NCBI RefSeq assembly: GCF_030463565.1
Contig: NC_134643.1
Coordinates: 79,109,721-79,173,720, forward strand
Length of the DNA: 64,000 nt
Reading direction: 5' to 3'
Origin: Pelecanus crispus
Taxonomy: Eukaryota; Chordata; Aves; Pelecaniformes; Pelecanidae
Shown: in pieces, positions 35,201 through 50,200 of the stretch
Layout of the letters: each line of letters opens with the position of its first letter
How positions within the stretch are numbered: position 1 is the first letter of the stretch
Notes under the pieces: generated by a model
Told to the model about the DNA's origin: nothing
What the model saw: only the letters and a program-made list of their open reading frames with translations
Databases searched by the model: none
Made by a program: the position numbers and the translations under genes

Positions 35201-38200
35201 CAGTTATATTAATCCTTTTCATGTTTGTGCACGACTTCTGAGCCATGCAACTCAGAGATCCTTACAATGACACTGAAAAAGTTGTTTTTGTTGGTTACTT
35301 ACATGGTTTGCTTTTTTTAATTGTGGGTGGCAGTCATGTCATAAATAACCATAATGTGTGGCTACCAACCCATAAGCAACTATATTTAAATATTTTTTGG
35401 CTAACTACTTTGTAACATGCTGCAGTCTATTTTTAGAGAGGTTATATTGAGAGAGGAGTGTTCATTAGGCTTATCAAGGCAGCCAGTGTAAGCTCATACC
35501 ATTGCATTATGACAGGAGGATAAATAAGGTTCCTAGGTATGCTGGTGATAGTCGCTGTGGCAGTATTCGAAGTATTTACCATAGCACATAAACAGCTTTG
35601 CTGCAGCTCTTGCTTTAGCAGTATGGCGTGACAGTGCTTTGTAAATGGATGCTGCTAGGTGAGGTTGGGTTAGATTTCAGGTCAAACTCTTCAACATTTT
35701 AAGCCAAATTCTAGAGGTTGCTTAACTGTTTGAGGAAGCCTTTAAATTTCTACCTCAAACCTCTGCTTTACAGTATTACACCTTATATTTACGTTTCTGA
35801 ATTTTTATGGCTGAACTGACATACTAGGCAGCCCTGACTTAAAAGAAACAGCAGCCACCGCTGCTCATGGAGGAGCCGTTTTTACCCTGGTTTCCTATGG
35901 AAGTTCGGGGTGGGTGATCTCACTGTCTGTCTGGCTCCTCCCTTCCTCTTCCTTCCCAGGAATAATTTTAACCCATAGTTTGGCTGAAAATGCCCCTGAG
36001 AGAAAACTACCGGTTTTAAGGATTATTAAAAGAATGCAGATTGTGTCAAAATGGGTGACCAATGAGTATAGAAGGACCTCAGTGGAGTCCCACCGCAGGA
36101 AAACCTGCAAATGAACTCAACCCTTACATGCTAGTAGAGAGCCCAGGTGGGAGGGAAACAGCTGGAGAAAGAACAAGTCAATGGGAAGAACACTGCGTTC
36201 TTAAATGTTACAATCCGTCACGACACGCGTCCTTAGAAAAGTGGGCTGTGTTTGTTCCAGTGCTCATGCAACCCCTTCGTTTATACCCACTCCTGCCCAC
36301 CCCATTAGGCTATGTGGAAATCTGCAAAAACCTAAGTTTGCTTGATGTTTCTGCGACGTGATTCTGTCTTGGTGTATCTTGGGGCTTTCAAGATGTGCAA
36401 CATCTCTAATGTGGTTGCTAAACTTTAGCACATCTGTTCAGGAGCTCCAAAATCTGCTTTAAATACTTTAGGAAACTATTGGGGTGCTGGCAGGGCCCAT
36501 AGCAGGATACAGTTTGTAAGCTAGATGATCCCTTATCTTCTTTTCAGACCCTGTAAAAGATACTGTTTCAGATAGTGCTGTGTTTCATCTCCATCTGTAA
36601 AAGGAACTTTTAAAAAAATCTCCCCTTTCCTGTCGGTCAGAGTGATGTCTTTGTCCTGAAATAAAGGAGGGGGTTTGCTGCAAGCTTTGCTCCTTGCCGA
36701 CTTGCAAAGCTTTGTTTTCTTTTCCTCATAATACACTGTATGAAAGATCTGGGCAGCAGGTGTTTGGCTAAGTAAACCTTCTATTATTATATCTGTGTGT
36801 GTATATATATAGCCTATATGGAGGAGTCAGCGAGAGAACTACAACAGACTTAATTGCTTAGTGTTGTTTCCCAGTGACATGATTGAGGGTGGGCACAGGA
36901 GTCAGGAAACTGCTCCAGAAAAGAGCAATTTATTGTGCCTGATGAAATCAATAGGAGGGGGGGAAGGAAGGTGAGAGATGGCAGTGCTACACAGGACAGA
37001 ATTACTGCAACAGCAGCTGAATATATGAAGGTTTTAGGCATATCAAGGGAGGTTAAAGTATTGTTCTTGGAGTCTGTGGCTCAGCGTAACAGTGAGATGG
37101 CTTGGCTGTGAAAATTTTGCTGTTGCATTGCCTGTGGGCACACCAGTTTGGTAAATAGCTTGGTAGATGCGTATTGCACTAGATGGCAAGGTTTTTCTCC
37201 AAGAGAAAGGTGGCAGTTGTTGCCTCTGTTTTGCAGGGAGAAAAGCTGGAGGGTGAGGAAGTGATTTGTTCAAGGTCATCTGGCAAGCCAGTGACAAAGC
37301 CAAGGAAAGGAACTGTATTTCCTGAGTCTTCTCTGGTGCCGTGATCCTTAGGCAAAGGCACTGGATAATCTACCTGTTGCCCGCAGCTCTACGTGTGCTA
37401 AAACCCATCTCCACGTTCTTCAGGTGGGACTGCTCGTACTGCCCAATTCACTTTGGCTTTCTGGAGGGACGAACATGAGGAAATAAGGTCAATAGCAGAA
37501 TTAAATTGGAGGAAACAGTTTCTTTATCATTCCTTCGAAACTGATGGGGCTGCTTACGCGGGTAATTGCTCTCTGGAGGGAAAAGAGGTTCAAAACCAGG
37601 TCTACTTCATTGCCTTTGTATTGATGAGCACATCTCAAGTCTGTAAGGCATCCCCATGAACACAACAGCATAGGAGAATTGGACTTGCTTAGAAAATGCA
37701 CTTCATCTTTCATTTGAATGTGGTATACTGAAAATAGTTAAAATCTCTTTTTAAAGCTGTCTGTTATGCAGTCTCCAGAGATGCATCTGTGGAAACACAG
37801 TGCAAAAAATTTAACTTCTCCATCTCAGTGTGCTGCGCCTTTGCTTTAGCCACTGCCTAAGTGGCTGCTTGAGACTTCTAACAAATGTATTTGGCTTTAA
37901 AATGATGCTGAAAGATGCCTGTTCACTAGATCCTAAAAGGATGTAAAGGTGTAAGGCACCCTTAATTCAATCTTCATTCACCTTGCAGGTGGCACTCATC
38001 GTGGTGGTATTATTCATGTCCAGGATTTGTCCCAGTCACAACTGTTCCTGGCCATTGCAGATTGTGTTTCATGCTGGCTGTGACCATGTATCCTCCTTTA
38101 TGAACTGGTAATGGGCTACTGCTGCTGAAATATCCAAACAGAAGATGAGATGGGTGCTGGTTAAGCAGAATTACTTGCTTTTTAAGAGAGGAATTTGCAT

Positions 38201-41200
38201 ATAATTATTTTGAAGATACATACCATTCCAGATACGTGCATGTATCCATAGAAAGACTGTGCAGACATATGCAAATTCATGTTCAATTTATTATCCTTTC
38301 TACTACTAATTTAAACAGAGAGAAGCCTAAATTTCCAGTTGAAACCTGTATAGTGTAATTGCTGAGTTTCTCCTGTAGGGCTCAGGCGTACCTCTGGTCT
38401 GGTTTCAGTCTTTGATTCTGACACTGTGTTCTATTCTGGTAAAAGCTGTACTGTGGATATAGTTTGTGTCAGTGTCTCAACCAAAATGAACTTAACATGC
38501 ACAGGAATCATCCTTTTAGTAGTGTCATATACCCCACATTTTTCTCCTGTAACTGCAGCTGGGCTAGGATGGTGTGCCCAGTGCAGCTTTAGGCACAGTC
38601 TCTTGGTGAGACAATGGAGTTTTGAATTACAGCTCAAAGATTTCTTCCAGACAGGATGCAGCAAGATATGTGAAATAGCTCTGTAGCCCTTCAGGAGTGG
38701 ATTGAAGAAAGTGACTTGCTTTTATTTAAGAAAAACAGACATTTTAGAGTTGTTTTATTTTCAGAGTTGCAGTCGTTAAAGTAAGTTTCATTGTAAGAAC
38801 ACTGTTATGTTTCATCATAAAACCTTAGCAAGGTGGTTATCAATGCTTCTAATTTTCCAAAACCAGATGTCGAATTTCTTAAAAATACTAATGCAAGGAT
38901 TTGGAAAGGGATTCCTTTTCTTCTTAAAGTCTACCCTTACTTAAAAGCAATTGTTCAATGATACCTGTTTTAATTTCTTCTAAAGGATTTATTAATGCTA
39001 ATGTCTTGGGAGAGACTTCTAGAAGCCGGCATCTGGCTTTTTCTGTTTCGAGGCGCGTGTGGGTGAGTCCTGTGAGACTTTGATGTATGGAAGGCTGCAG
39101 GTGGACCTGATACTAATGGGGGGAGCTGCAAAGTCACGACTTCATGCAAAATCTGTGCAGATGCTTTCTGCTGGACAGTGTGAAGGGGGGATTCTTTGTT
39201 CCACTGGTGGATCTGTGCAGGGAGATCAGGCTGTGTTCTGCAATGCATTATCATAAATCCATTAATCATGTTGACTGAAGTGCTTGTGTTTTTAAGAGTT
39301 GTGATATTTGTATCACTTTATTAATGGAAATGCATCCTACTGATTTGCACGTTGGCAATACTGGAGTCCCGAAGATTTAGTATAGTTACGCATAACAGTG
39401 CTAAATGTCTTTTTATGTACTTTGAGAACTGTTACAGGCCAGCTGATCTGAGAACAGATGAAGCTGGTGGAGTTTTCCAATGCACTGCTCTGAGCTTTGG
39501 ATCATACTTCGATGGTAGGCGATTTGGGAGATTAGCTGGCAAGCTCTTTCCATTGTGAAAGCATGTCAGAACAACTTGTTGCTAAGGGTTATGTGGTCTG
39601 TGGCAAGACCAGCATGAGGCAGAGTCTCCTAGTTGCAGGAATTGGTGTTTCAGCAGTTACAGCTTTGCTGTTCAACCGGGAAGGAAATTTAGTGTGTGTA
39701 CCTTATGCATACAAGTGTCATGGACACAGCTGAGGAGATTCAGGTTTGTAGCTCTGGAAGTGCCAGTGTAGCTGGTACTTCAGAGCTGCTCATGGGGGAT
39801 TTGGATGCCAAATTGCTGTTAGTTTTCAAAGAGTCGAGTGTACAAATCTCTTGGGCACCACTAGAAATCTTGGCCTGCGAATACGCACCTGAGAGGTTGT
39901 CTGTATCGGGGTTCCTGGGACACGATGTCTTGACAGGGACATACGACCGTACAGAGACACTGACATATCATAAGGAGGAGGAGTTTTCTGCCTCACCTGT
40001 AATATTCTCTGTTTGTGATCCTTGTCACCCTTACTGCTGCTGGTAATGCAGGAGGCTCTGTGTGTGCTTTCTTAACCCTGAATTCTTGTTCCCTTTTCAG
40101 CGTTTTCAGTCTGTCCATGTTCTTACGCCAGTGTGGCAAGGTCTTCACTGCAGCAGCAGGCTAAGGGCCAGCCCTCAAACTTGTCACGGGCGTTTCAGGA
40201 GACCTGAAGGCCAGCAAGAAAGAAGGAAGGGAAGCTTGTTTACCAAAGGCTTGTCCTCTGCTCCTTATAGTAATTGTGACTTAAGCAAACCTCCAGGTTC
40301 TTTGAACTAACAGGATCTGGGTATTTTGTTGCAGAAGCCAGCTACTTGAAAGTCAACCAAGTGGCTCCAGAGAAACATCTGACCTGTGCCAGTGTCTGGA
40401 CTGGTGGCTCTGGCTCTGTTCTGGTCAGCTGTCATGATGTCCACATGCCTTACTCTACATGGCCCTCTAATTGAGCTCTTCTGCATGGTGACTTTGGTAG
40501 TTGCTTATCCCCTCCCTTGTATGTCCTCTGCCTGCTCTGTGGAATGTGTTATATGCGCTCACTGTCACTGATGAAGCTTAGTTTTTTTCCCCAGGGCACA
40601 GCAAAATCAACTGATGCAGTTGTCAGAGTTGTTTACTCCAACTTGCAAAGTATGCGTGTCTGCGGCAGGTTTTCCCTGGCATCTGTACGGCATACGTGGA
40701 CTGGCCCTTGCTTTATGTGCCCTCCTGGCAGCTGCGGTGTTCCTGCCTCTGGTTGTTGTCATAGGTTGCGTCCACACTTCTCGCCCTGGGCTGAGGGGTG
40801 CGCGGTGGAGGGAAGTGTGGCGTGCGTTGTGGTGAGGAGGGGGGAAGTGGAAGGGAAGGAAGGGCAGGGTGAGCAGTGGGAGAGCCCCGCTTTTCAGGGG
40901 GCTCTTCCAGGCTGCCCTCAGGAGGAGTGCTGGATGCTGGGACCTCTGCTGCAGGACAGGATGCTCGGTGGTTGTGCATGCCATCCCCACCATCGCAGGA
41001 GGGGCTGTGTGTGGGGGATCTAAACCAGCAGTTCTTGTGTGGATGACAGTGACCCCCGCTTATCTTTGCGGGTGGGCTGAGCATGGAGGGGAAGTGGGAA
41101 CAGAAAACCTCTGTGTTGCACAACTAATAGGTCAGTGGCCAAGTGAGCTCTCCAGGGTGAAGCATATTCTGCTAGGGTATAGATTTCCTAATTTGTACTC

Positions 41201-44200
41201 TTCTGTTGGCCAAGTAGAAAGCTACGACCCAAAATTTGTGACTTCTGTTGTATATGTTTAGTTTAGCTGGAAAAGTAGTATGGCTAACATACGTAGTTTT
41301 AGGGTTTTGTAATCTGAATCCTGTTAAGTCTTGCTCTGAAAACCAGATGTGGGGAGAACATGCACACCTGGCAGCATGTACTGGCCGAGAGCAGTGGCTC
41401 CATACTGTTCGGGCCCTTAAATCGCTGTCACTTCCTCGTGGAGGAACATATATCTGCACAATGAAACTTCTAATTATAAATCCTGTACACATGATTTGTT
41501 TCATGCACCCGCTGCAGACCCCTCTCCAGAGGCCTTAGGCTGAGAGGGGAGGCCATGGGATGGGGTTCTGGTTTTGGCTTTGCTAGTGGTGAGCAACAGG
41601 ATCTTTGGGAATTCAATTTTACTTCTCAGTGATTGCTTCTCCAAGTTAAAAAGGCTTCTTTATAATCCCCAAGACCTGTCTGGCAATCAGATATAAACTC
41701 TTATAAAATCTCTTTTCAATGTATGCTGCATTTAGGTTATGAAACAAGCAAGCTGTTCTGGCTCCTGGAATTCCGGTTCTGTCTTTAGTACTTCTTTCAT
41801 TGCGTGGTTGAACCATAATGAAATCCACTGAAAAAAGAAATAGTGTATTTTCCGTTATAGTTGCCATATGGCCTTACTGCTAATTTTTAATTAGCTGAGA
41901 TGGTTGCGTACACAATTTATTTGGGGGAAGGCTGAGAGCTGGATGAGGACGAGAGCTATTCTAATGTCTGTATAGAGGCACGGTGTCTTTTTTTACTGTC
42001 TTTAAATGGAAAAATGTGTAATCCTCAGAAAGTGTCTTTCCACTAGATCTGTTTGGCAGATGTATGCATGTGTGTTATTAAACAGATGCAGACACTTCCG
42101 TCATTTTAAAGTAGAACGGTGTTTGCTCTCTGGCTTGCCTAGTCCAGCAGATGGATTTAGAGGCCTTGCAAAATTGACGGGATTTTCTTCAGAAATGGTA
42201 GAATAGGAGAAAGTACCAGGGCACCCAGGCTTGCATTTTCTGCTTAATATTCCTCCTTGGGAATAGGGTTAGAAAATCGTCTCTCAGGATTACTGTTTGC
42301 CTTCTTCCCTGTGTATGGCTCCCAGTATTGTTACAGTGAATTGGTTCCACTGGAAAATTAGGCAGGCTGCAAGAATGCTAACACTATAGATATATCTTGG
42401 ATCTGTAGTGAATTTGGTCTGACAGGGATCTTGACTCTCTAATTAGGTAATTAAATAAGCATGTATAATGGAGCCCTATCATTGGGAAACTGGATTTTAA
42501 TTGGGTGCAGGATGTCATGCTCCAAATGGTCCTGGCTGTACCAGGAGCAAACCAGATCTGCTGCCTGTATAGCACATCTGACGCTGTCTGCCACGCAAAC
42601 TGCTAGGGTTTTTTTTTTGCATTTGGAAGGGTAGTAGAAGCAGTCATGACTGACCTCATCTAATGTGGCAATAGTCCAGCTTCACGCTGGACCTGGGCAA
42701 GTTCTTCCAGGCAACGTTTCTCTGATTCCGTGGAGCTGGGTTTTTTGAGGGTCCCTTGTCAGGGAGAGAGACAGATGGTAATGGGAAGGGAAGAGGGACT
42801 GGCCTTAGTGTCTGCTCTCTGGTGTGTGGTTGAAGGAGAAAGGTATATATTTGTTCCCATGATGTGTCCGGGATAACTGGGTACTTGTGAGTTTTTCCTC
42901 TACAGGTTCAGATTAATAGTTTCCCTCTTGACCACTTATGATGTGCTTAATTAGACTGCTGGCTTGAAAATGCCCACTTTTACTGCAGCACTGCAGCTGT
43001 ACCTGCATTAACACAGTGAGGGACCATAGTTTAAATCATCACCTTGGGTCCTCAGTATCATCTAGCTTTGTATCATTGAGTTTAAAAAACTAAACTGTGA
43101 TGGCTGTTGCTCTGCCGACACCAGTAGTAAGAGCAATAATGCGGCTAGGGAGCTATGCTTGACCAAGTCACGACTGACATTTAAGGTGTGTGTTTGTTTT
43201 ATACTGTCTTTCCAACTGTATATTTCTGATCCCTTAATTCCTGTCATTTACATGTTAACAAACAGATCACGGGTGCCAACATTTGCCAAGCTAGTTCAGC
43301 ACCTGGTGAAAAGCCTTTCTCTGTCAGCTCTTTAACCAACGGAGAACATGCGTGGATTTTTTCTGTGGACAAACTGGTAAAACAAATTGTTAATTTTTAG
43401 CGAGTGACTTTTCTTCCCATGAATGGCATTACGTGCCGTACTGCCCAGAATCCCAAGAAGGCATCCTCACTGGGTTCCTTCATTTGCTAAACAAATGTGC
43501 TGTTGATCCAGTAGTTGGTAAGAGATTTCTCCAGGAATGCAAACACAATTACTTCGAAACTGTCTGAGCTGGGGAATTCCACTTTTGTACTGAATGCACA
43601 GGAGGTGGGCAGTGTTGTTCCAGGGAGGCCGACTAATTCGGTGTGTTGCAGCATAGCTGGTCAGATGATTCTGTGGAGCCGTGTTGGGAGTGTGAAAAAT
43701 TTCCTATCTATTATGTTGGAAGAGTAAAAACAAAGGTAACTAATCCCCATGCAAGAAAAGCAGGAAAAAGATCCTCATGGCTGCCTGTGGCACTGCCCCT
43801 ATGTCATGTGATCTGTCTGTCTCATGGTCTATCCTGGGATGTGTCCTATTTAACTTCTTCATCAATGACTCGGAGAAGGTGATGGAATGCATGCTCATAC
43901 AGTTAGTAGATGACACCAAACCGGGTGACCGGCTGATACACTTGAGGGCAGGGCTGCTGTTCAGGGAGACGTAGACAGGCAGGAGAAATGGGCTGACAGG
44001 AACCTTCTGAAATCCAACAAGTGAAAAGTCCTGCACTCGGCAAAGAAGAACCCCCGGCAATGATATGGGCTGGAGACTGCCTGCCTGGGGGGCAGCTCTG
44101 CTGGAAAGGCCCTGGGGCCCTGATGAGCCGCGAGGTGACCACAGGCCAGCAGTGTGCCATCGCTGTGAAGAAGACCAGTGATATCCTGGGGGCTGTATTG

Positions 44201-47200
44201 ACAGAAGCACAGCCAGCAGATTGAGCAAAGTGATTATCCCCCTCTACTCAGCGCTCCTTAGATCCCAGCTGATACGCTGTGTCCAGTTTTGGGCTCCTCA
44301 GTACTGGAAAGACATGGCTAAATTGGAGCACCTGCATCAGTGGACCACCGTGATGGCGGCTGGAGCACTTGTCCTGTGAGGAGAGCTGAGGGAGCTGGGC
44401 TTGTTCAACCTATGGAAGAGACTGCTTCAGGGAGATCTTTAATAAGCAGTCTGCTGATACCTACGAGGAGATTATTGAGAAGATGGAGCCAGGTTCTTCA
44501 CCGCTGTGCACAGCAGCGGAGAGAGACAACAGGTATAAACTGAAATGAATGAGGTTCAGTCTGGACAAAGGGAGAAACTTTTTCATGCTGGGGACTATGA
44601 AGCAGTGGGACAGGAAGCCTAGAGAGTTTGTGCAGCCCCTGTTCTTGGAGGTTTTAAGATGTGACATGATAAAGCCCTGAGCAACCTGGTCTGATCTCAG
44701 ATCTGACCCTGCCTTGAGGAGCAGGTTCAGCTAGAGACCTCCTGAGGTCCTTTCCTCCCCGAATTATCCAATGATCTTACGCTGCTCCCTGGCAGCTTAT
44801 ACCCTTCAAAGGCTGGAGTAAGGACATTTCTTAAACAGCGTGATGTCTGTGGATTAATGATTTATGAACATGTGAATACAAGGATTTGCAGTGGAACTGT
44901 GCTTCTCATCAGGGTCCTTTTACTGGTTTTGCACTGAGGTACTAGTAAGAGTACAATTTTTTTTTTCTGTCTTTTTTGCCTGTCTAACGTTTTAGTGAGG
45001 AGGAAAGCACGGATTCCACTGGGCTGCTGCTTTGGCTCTGCTTCTTTAGTGAGGGCGAGTTGGAAGGCTATTTTGGGACTGACCAGTAGCTGAACTTGAA
45101 AGTCTATAAGATGTCTAGCCCCACTGAAACACCACCTTGTCTAGCTCATAGGACCTGGTATTATCAGTGCAAAGGCTTTAAAAGAGACCACAGACAGCTA
45201 GAACTACAAATCGTATAAAACTTTGGTGTGCTGACTAAACAAATAATAACAGCTGCAGGTCTTTCTGATACTTGGAGAAACGTGACGTTTTCTTGTGCTT
45301 TGTACTTGATTTGATTCTTGGGCTGGCTGTTGTTTCATGATTGCATTTTGTTATCCCTTGAGGGCTGTGTTTGGGAGACTGGACTGGACTGGCAGTCAGA
45401 GGCCTGGGCTCCACTTTTTCTGTATGGTCTCCAGCAGCTCCGTTAGGACATGGTGATGTCTATTACTGGCAGAGTTAAACATCTGAATGCTTTCATGGCA
45501 GACACTGTCTTCACTGTACCTTCCCCTCATGGACTGGCTTTTATCTGACCGTGGGCTCTGAGTTCCAGACTTTCTTTTACTGTGTAGTCTTTATCACTGA
45601 AGTGCTTGTCTTGGCAGGCTCTTCTGGTGCTCAGAGCAACACGTAAAATAATTTTCCACATATGACTTGTCTGGAAACCATTGAGAAAACTTATTTGTAT
45701 TTTGCAGCGTCTGCTTGTATAGTGAGATGTTTCAGTTCATTTTCAATACACTGCTTTACTGCCCTGGATGTAGGTAGGACACAGGAAAGGTAGAGCTGGG
45801 CATGAACAACCTCAGTATATGGTACTCTGAAAACTGTGTGTTGAGTGTTTAGGTTAAAGCATCCAGTCTGGAGCACTGCCTGTCCCTCCATTGGTCCTGT
45901 GCTCTGTTGAACAGAAAACTAGTATTTACTAGAAAACCCTCAACTTGTGTGTTGCAAATATAGTTGCTATATATGAGTGTTTTTCAGGGTTTTCCTTGGC
46001 TTTCTGGGTGACATTTTGGGCAACTCCAGCGATTAGGCATGTGCACTTCTTGTGGTTTGCAGGATCGTTTATCTCAGCTTATTCTTCCTGTAATGTTGCA
46101 CAAGCAAAAAAGTTGCTTTTTTTGAATTGCAAGTCATAGCTGTAGCCTCCTTTCCATTTGCGTGAAGTTGGTTTGTTGAGCTCCGTACTATCAGCTGGAG
46201 AAGACGGTATCTTTCTGTTACTTCTTGTGCTCACCTGCCATCAGCGCCTTCAGAAGTGAGTCTGTTACTCTATACTTCTCTTGCAATGTTTGAAGAACAA
46301 GCTGGGTCAGCTCAGTTGGTTAGAACACAGTGCTAATAATGCCAAGTTCACAGGTTCAATCCCTGCTCACTGCAGGGGGGTTGGGCTCGATGATCTCTCA
46401 AGGTCCCTTCCAACCCAAAGGATTCTATGATTCTATGATTCTATGATATTTGCACAGTAGACTGCTTTTGGTGGTGGTTGTTAACCTTTTCATGCCTTTG
46501 GAAAGGGGAGTGGAGGATATAGGGAAAGCAGTAAGCTGAAGCACGTAAAACTGCTTGGGCTGTTCATTAGCTGAGGGGGTTTCATGCAGGTACCTGCAAA
46601 TGGAGGGTCAAACCATGAGAAGGAAGTGGAAAGAAGTCAGTGGAGGGATGGGAACCAGCTCAATTGTAAACTGTGTTACCACAAGCTGCACTAGTGGCTT
46701 TTTTAATGCCAAGTGTTCTGCTTGATAAAGTTTGCACAGTTAGATTTGTATGTGGGATCAGAGATAGAGCTTGTAGGAGGCAGTAAACTGAACTGCTGTT
46801 TTCTCCCTGATTTCTTCATGATGGAGAAGGCAAGAATTGAATGAATGGACTAGGCATCTCTATTCCAGAGTAATGCTATTAGCTCTGCTTCTGACAGCTT
46901 CTGCTGTCTCTGCCTTGGTGATTTGCTTTGGCAAGACCCATCAAACATGGATTCCTTAAGTAGCGAGCTGATTCTGGTTTCTGGAGTTGCTTTTGGTTAA
47001 AGGAGTCTTGTTGGTGCTCGGCATCTTGCGGAAATCAACCTGCTTCGTTGGGTTCTCAGACTGAGTTCCTAGACTGTGAACGTGCTGTTCCCTACCTGCT
47101 TGTGCCCATCATATTTGGTTCTAGGAGTATGCAGAAGCCTTGAAGAGTGCTAAGCACTATATAGTGGAATACAGTATTTCCTGGAGAATTGGTAGCAGGA

Positions 47201-50200
47201 AACGTAAAATGTTTTCTATGGGGGACAGATACAGGCCAGAAGTGTCCTTCAGTCCTTTACTCTTCCTATCAGACTCTTTCTTTCCCTCTGTTCTCATCAG
47301 GTGGATTTGACTCCACATCCTTCTTTCATGTGGAAGTTGTCCCGGCGTTCATGTTGTATGCTTGGGAGAACATAATCCTCCACCCTTGCTTCATGGGAAG
47401 AAATGACCTTTTGTATATTGTGATGGAATTGTAGCTGGGGGAGGCTGAGGAAGTTTTCCCTGTTTTCAAGTAGAATTTGTGTGCGGAGGGAGGAGTGTAG
47501 CTTTCCCTAGTTGCTTTTAGGTTCCTTTCAAGCTGCAGTTATTGCCTGTGATGTTTGAGGCAGCAGCCTGGCTTTTCCCTGTCAAAAAACTCTGAGATTG
47601 AAGCCGTCTGTTTACAAGTTCAGGACACAAGTGCCAAAGGTATGCCCACTTCATGTCCTGAAGGGTAGAAGCTGTATAATAGTTTTGGTGTGTATTATGT
47701 TAGTGCTTAGGAGAGCTGGGCAAGGGGTAGATGCTTTAGAGATTGTTTTATTTTTGCCTTAGAAATAAAATGCACACATGAGGGCCTGGGACCCTCTTTA
47801 CCTGAAATATTTTCCCACTTACTAACAAGTCTGTGCAAAAGCTAGTGCAAGGGGCAGGAAACGGGGGAGAAAAATCTCACGTCCGTGAAATGAATGGGTA
47901 CACAATGTTAAGTTGTGGGGTCCTGCTCTCAGCCAGATGCTGGTTCCAGACCTCAGAGTGTGCACAGGGTCTAAGCGACACTGAGCTGTAACAGCCAGCG
48001 TGCATCCTGAGAATGCTGCAGCGCATTACGAGTACCGAGTGCGGCTTGTTGACCTCTCCTTGCTCATCTGTGTGAAGGGGACAGTTGTTCCGTTTCAGGC
48101 AGCGAGGACGAAATGTCAGAACTATTTGCTGGGAGCTGCTTAAAAGTATATTTATGCCTCTTGGGCATGAGGAAATGTGATTAAAAAAATAGGCCATTTT
48201 CAAAGCTGTGGGATAGCTGCTGTAAGGTAGGGAGACTGAAGCAAAGCTGACAAGGTTAGTGTGTCACCTCAGTATCCTACTGGGTGGCTTTTTCCATACT
48301 TGTAAACCTTGCTTTTGTAGGTCTAGTTTTGTAAATACTTTACAACACCATTCTCGTCCACACTCTTGTTTCTTTCGGTGTTTTTTTTGGTTTTTTTTTT
48401 TTTTTTGGCCAGCATTAGTGTTTGTGTGACTACACAGTGAAAATTAACTTTATATTTTTTTCCTTTCTTATCCGGTTAGTTTTCAGGCACGCTGTGTCCC
48501 TGCAGTGTGCCATAATGTGGATTCTGTGACCACTAGTGCCAGCAAAAGGGAAGTGGTGAGTGACAGCTAGGGATGGAGGTGAAGCCTGGAGTGCCCCTTT
48601 GCTGACAGCATGGATGCCTGCCTGTTAAAGACAGCTACATAACTTAAGCTTAAGATAATAATTAAAGAAACTAGAAACAGGGAGTTACAGCAAAATGATG
48701 AATCCCAAGTTTCAGTTTTAGTTTTAGGTCCGTAGCTCGCTGTCAGCTTCTGTCAAAATCTGCATCTTGCTTTTCTGCCTTGCAGAACGTATTTTGAAGG
48801 ATTCCTATTTAAGTATTTACTAAGTGGGTGTTAGACCTGTTGCATGAGCTGAGCAGAAAGGGACTAAAACAGCCGGGGAGCCAAATGCTGAGATGAATTC
48901 TGGCTTAGTGCTTTGGTAGCTGGAAGGCTTGAATGGGATCAGTACAACTACTGTAAAGAAGACCCGAATGTTAAATACAGTGGCTCTGTGTTGGTACTGT
49001 GGGCTCATCTTGGCTTTTATCACTGCCTATTTATGCCCAGGCAGCTGCGGCGGCTGGGTGAGGGCAGGATCCTCCTCCCTCCTCGGCAGCACCAGCGCTG
49101 CATTCGTAGGGCCCTGCAGGGAGCTGGAGCAGAAAACTGGTTCAGCACACAGCAGCTTAATTTCATAGGATTCAGCTTTCTTGCTGAACTGAAGTGGGGT
49201 CACGTAACTGGCTAAAGATCTGTCTGCTTAGTAATTACAGAGTCTCTTTTTGTTTGATTTGGTGTTCCGTTGCCAGTGCTGGTCATGTTGAAAGCTGCTC
49301 GTGTCCACTGTTGTCTGCTTAGTGCTCCTCTCTCCCAAGCTGCTGCTTCTCTGCCTGTTCGCATTCTGCCTCAGCGCACCCTTCCCCTTTGCAGGAGGGC
49401 TGGTGCATGTGCAGGGCTTGGCCAGGATAGCTGTAGCAGTGTTAAAATTGGCTATCTCAACACAGGTGTCATCCAGCAAAAAAATGCAAATTCTTCTTTC
49501 ACCAAAATTTAAAAAAACCCCAAACAACTTGATAGGAAGATAAGAATTTTCATGGGAGAAAAACTGAAAGCACTGTTTTACCCTCATAAACAAAAGAAAA
49601 GCCCCGATTCTCATAAATGTTCTCACGGGGTCAGGTATTGGATATACTGCTACCATGCTAGATACATATTTTATCCCTGGTAAAAGTAAAGGGGAGATCT
49701 TTGTTCTGGCAGTCGCACAATAGACCACTCATCTGTGTAAGTTTAACATGTCCATCATACAGGCGAGTGTAGCCTGCTCTTTGCAACTAAACAAAAGGAT
49801 TATTACAGCCGTTTCCTAAAAGTTGCCTTTAGCTTTACTCTTCCCTTTTTTTAGGTCTTTCCATTTCTTTAAGTGACAGAGCCTGGCTGTTGTGAGTGCC
49901 TTGTCTGCCTACTGAGCCATATAAATAATTTCCTTTATTACCACAGTTCTGCTTTGAATGCAGTCCCTTGACAGAGTGCCTTTATGTGGATTTGATCAAG
50001 TCTTTGCCTTTGATCTGCCTGTGATTATTAATTCTCTGTTATAATTAATGGAGGCTTTGTCTTTCTCCTGCTGTCTCTATCAAAAGATCTCAGAGCCTTT
50101 TGTAAGTGTTAAGCAATTAGTAATGCGGTAGCAGACTGATGAGTTGTGTGTGTGGTTTGTCTCTAGAAGAGAGACAGAGAGTCTCCGTGTATCAGCATGC

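Noticed and set aside
40517-41123. Long overlapping open frames in PARVB intron 1
   Set aside because: They overlap on both strands, have no domain or conserved splice context, and lie in ordinary intron sequence.
46301-46370. A tRNA-Ile gene
   Set aside because: Box A and box B are present but the acceptor stem does not close, and the sequence runs directly into a CR1 tail. It is a SINE head, and the same holds at 60056.
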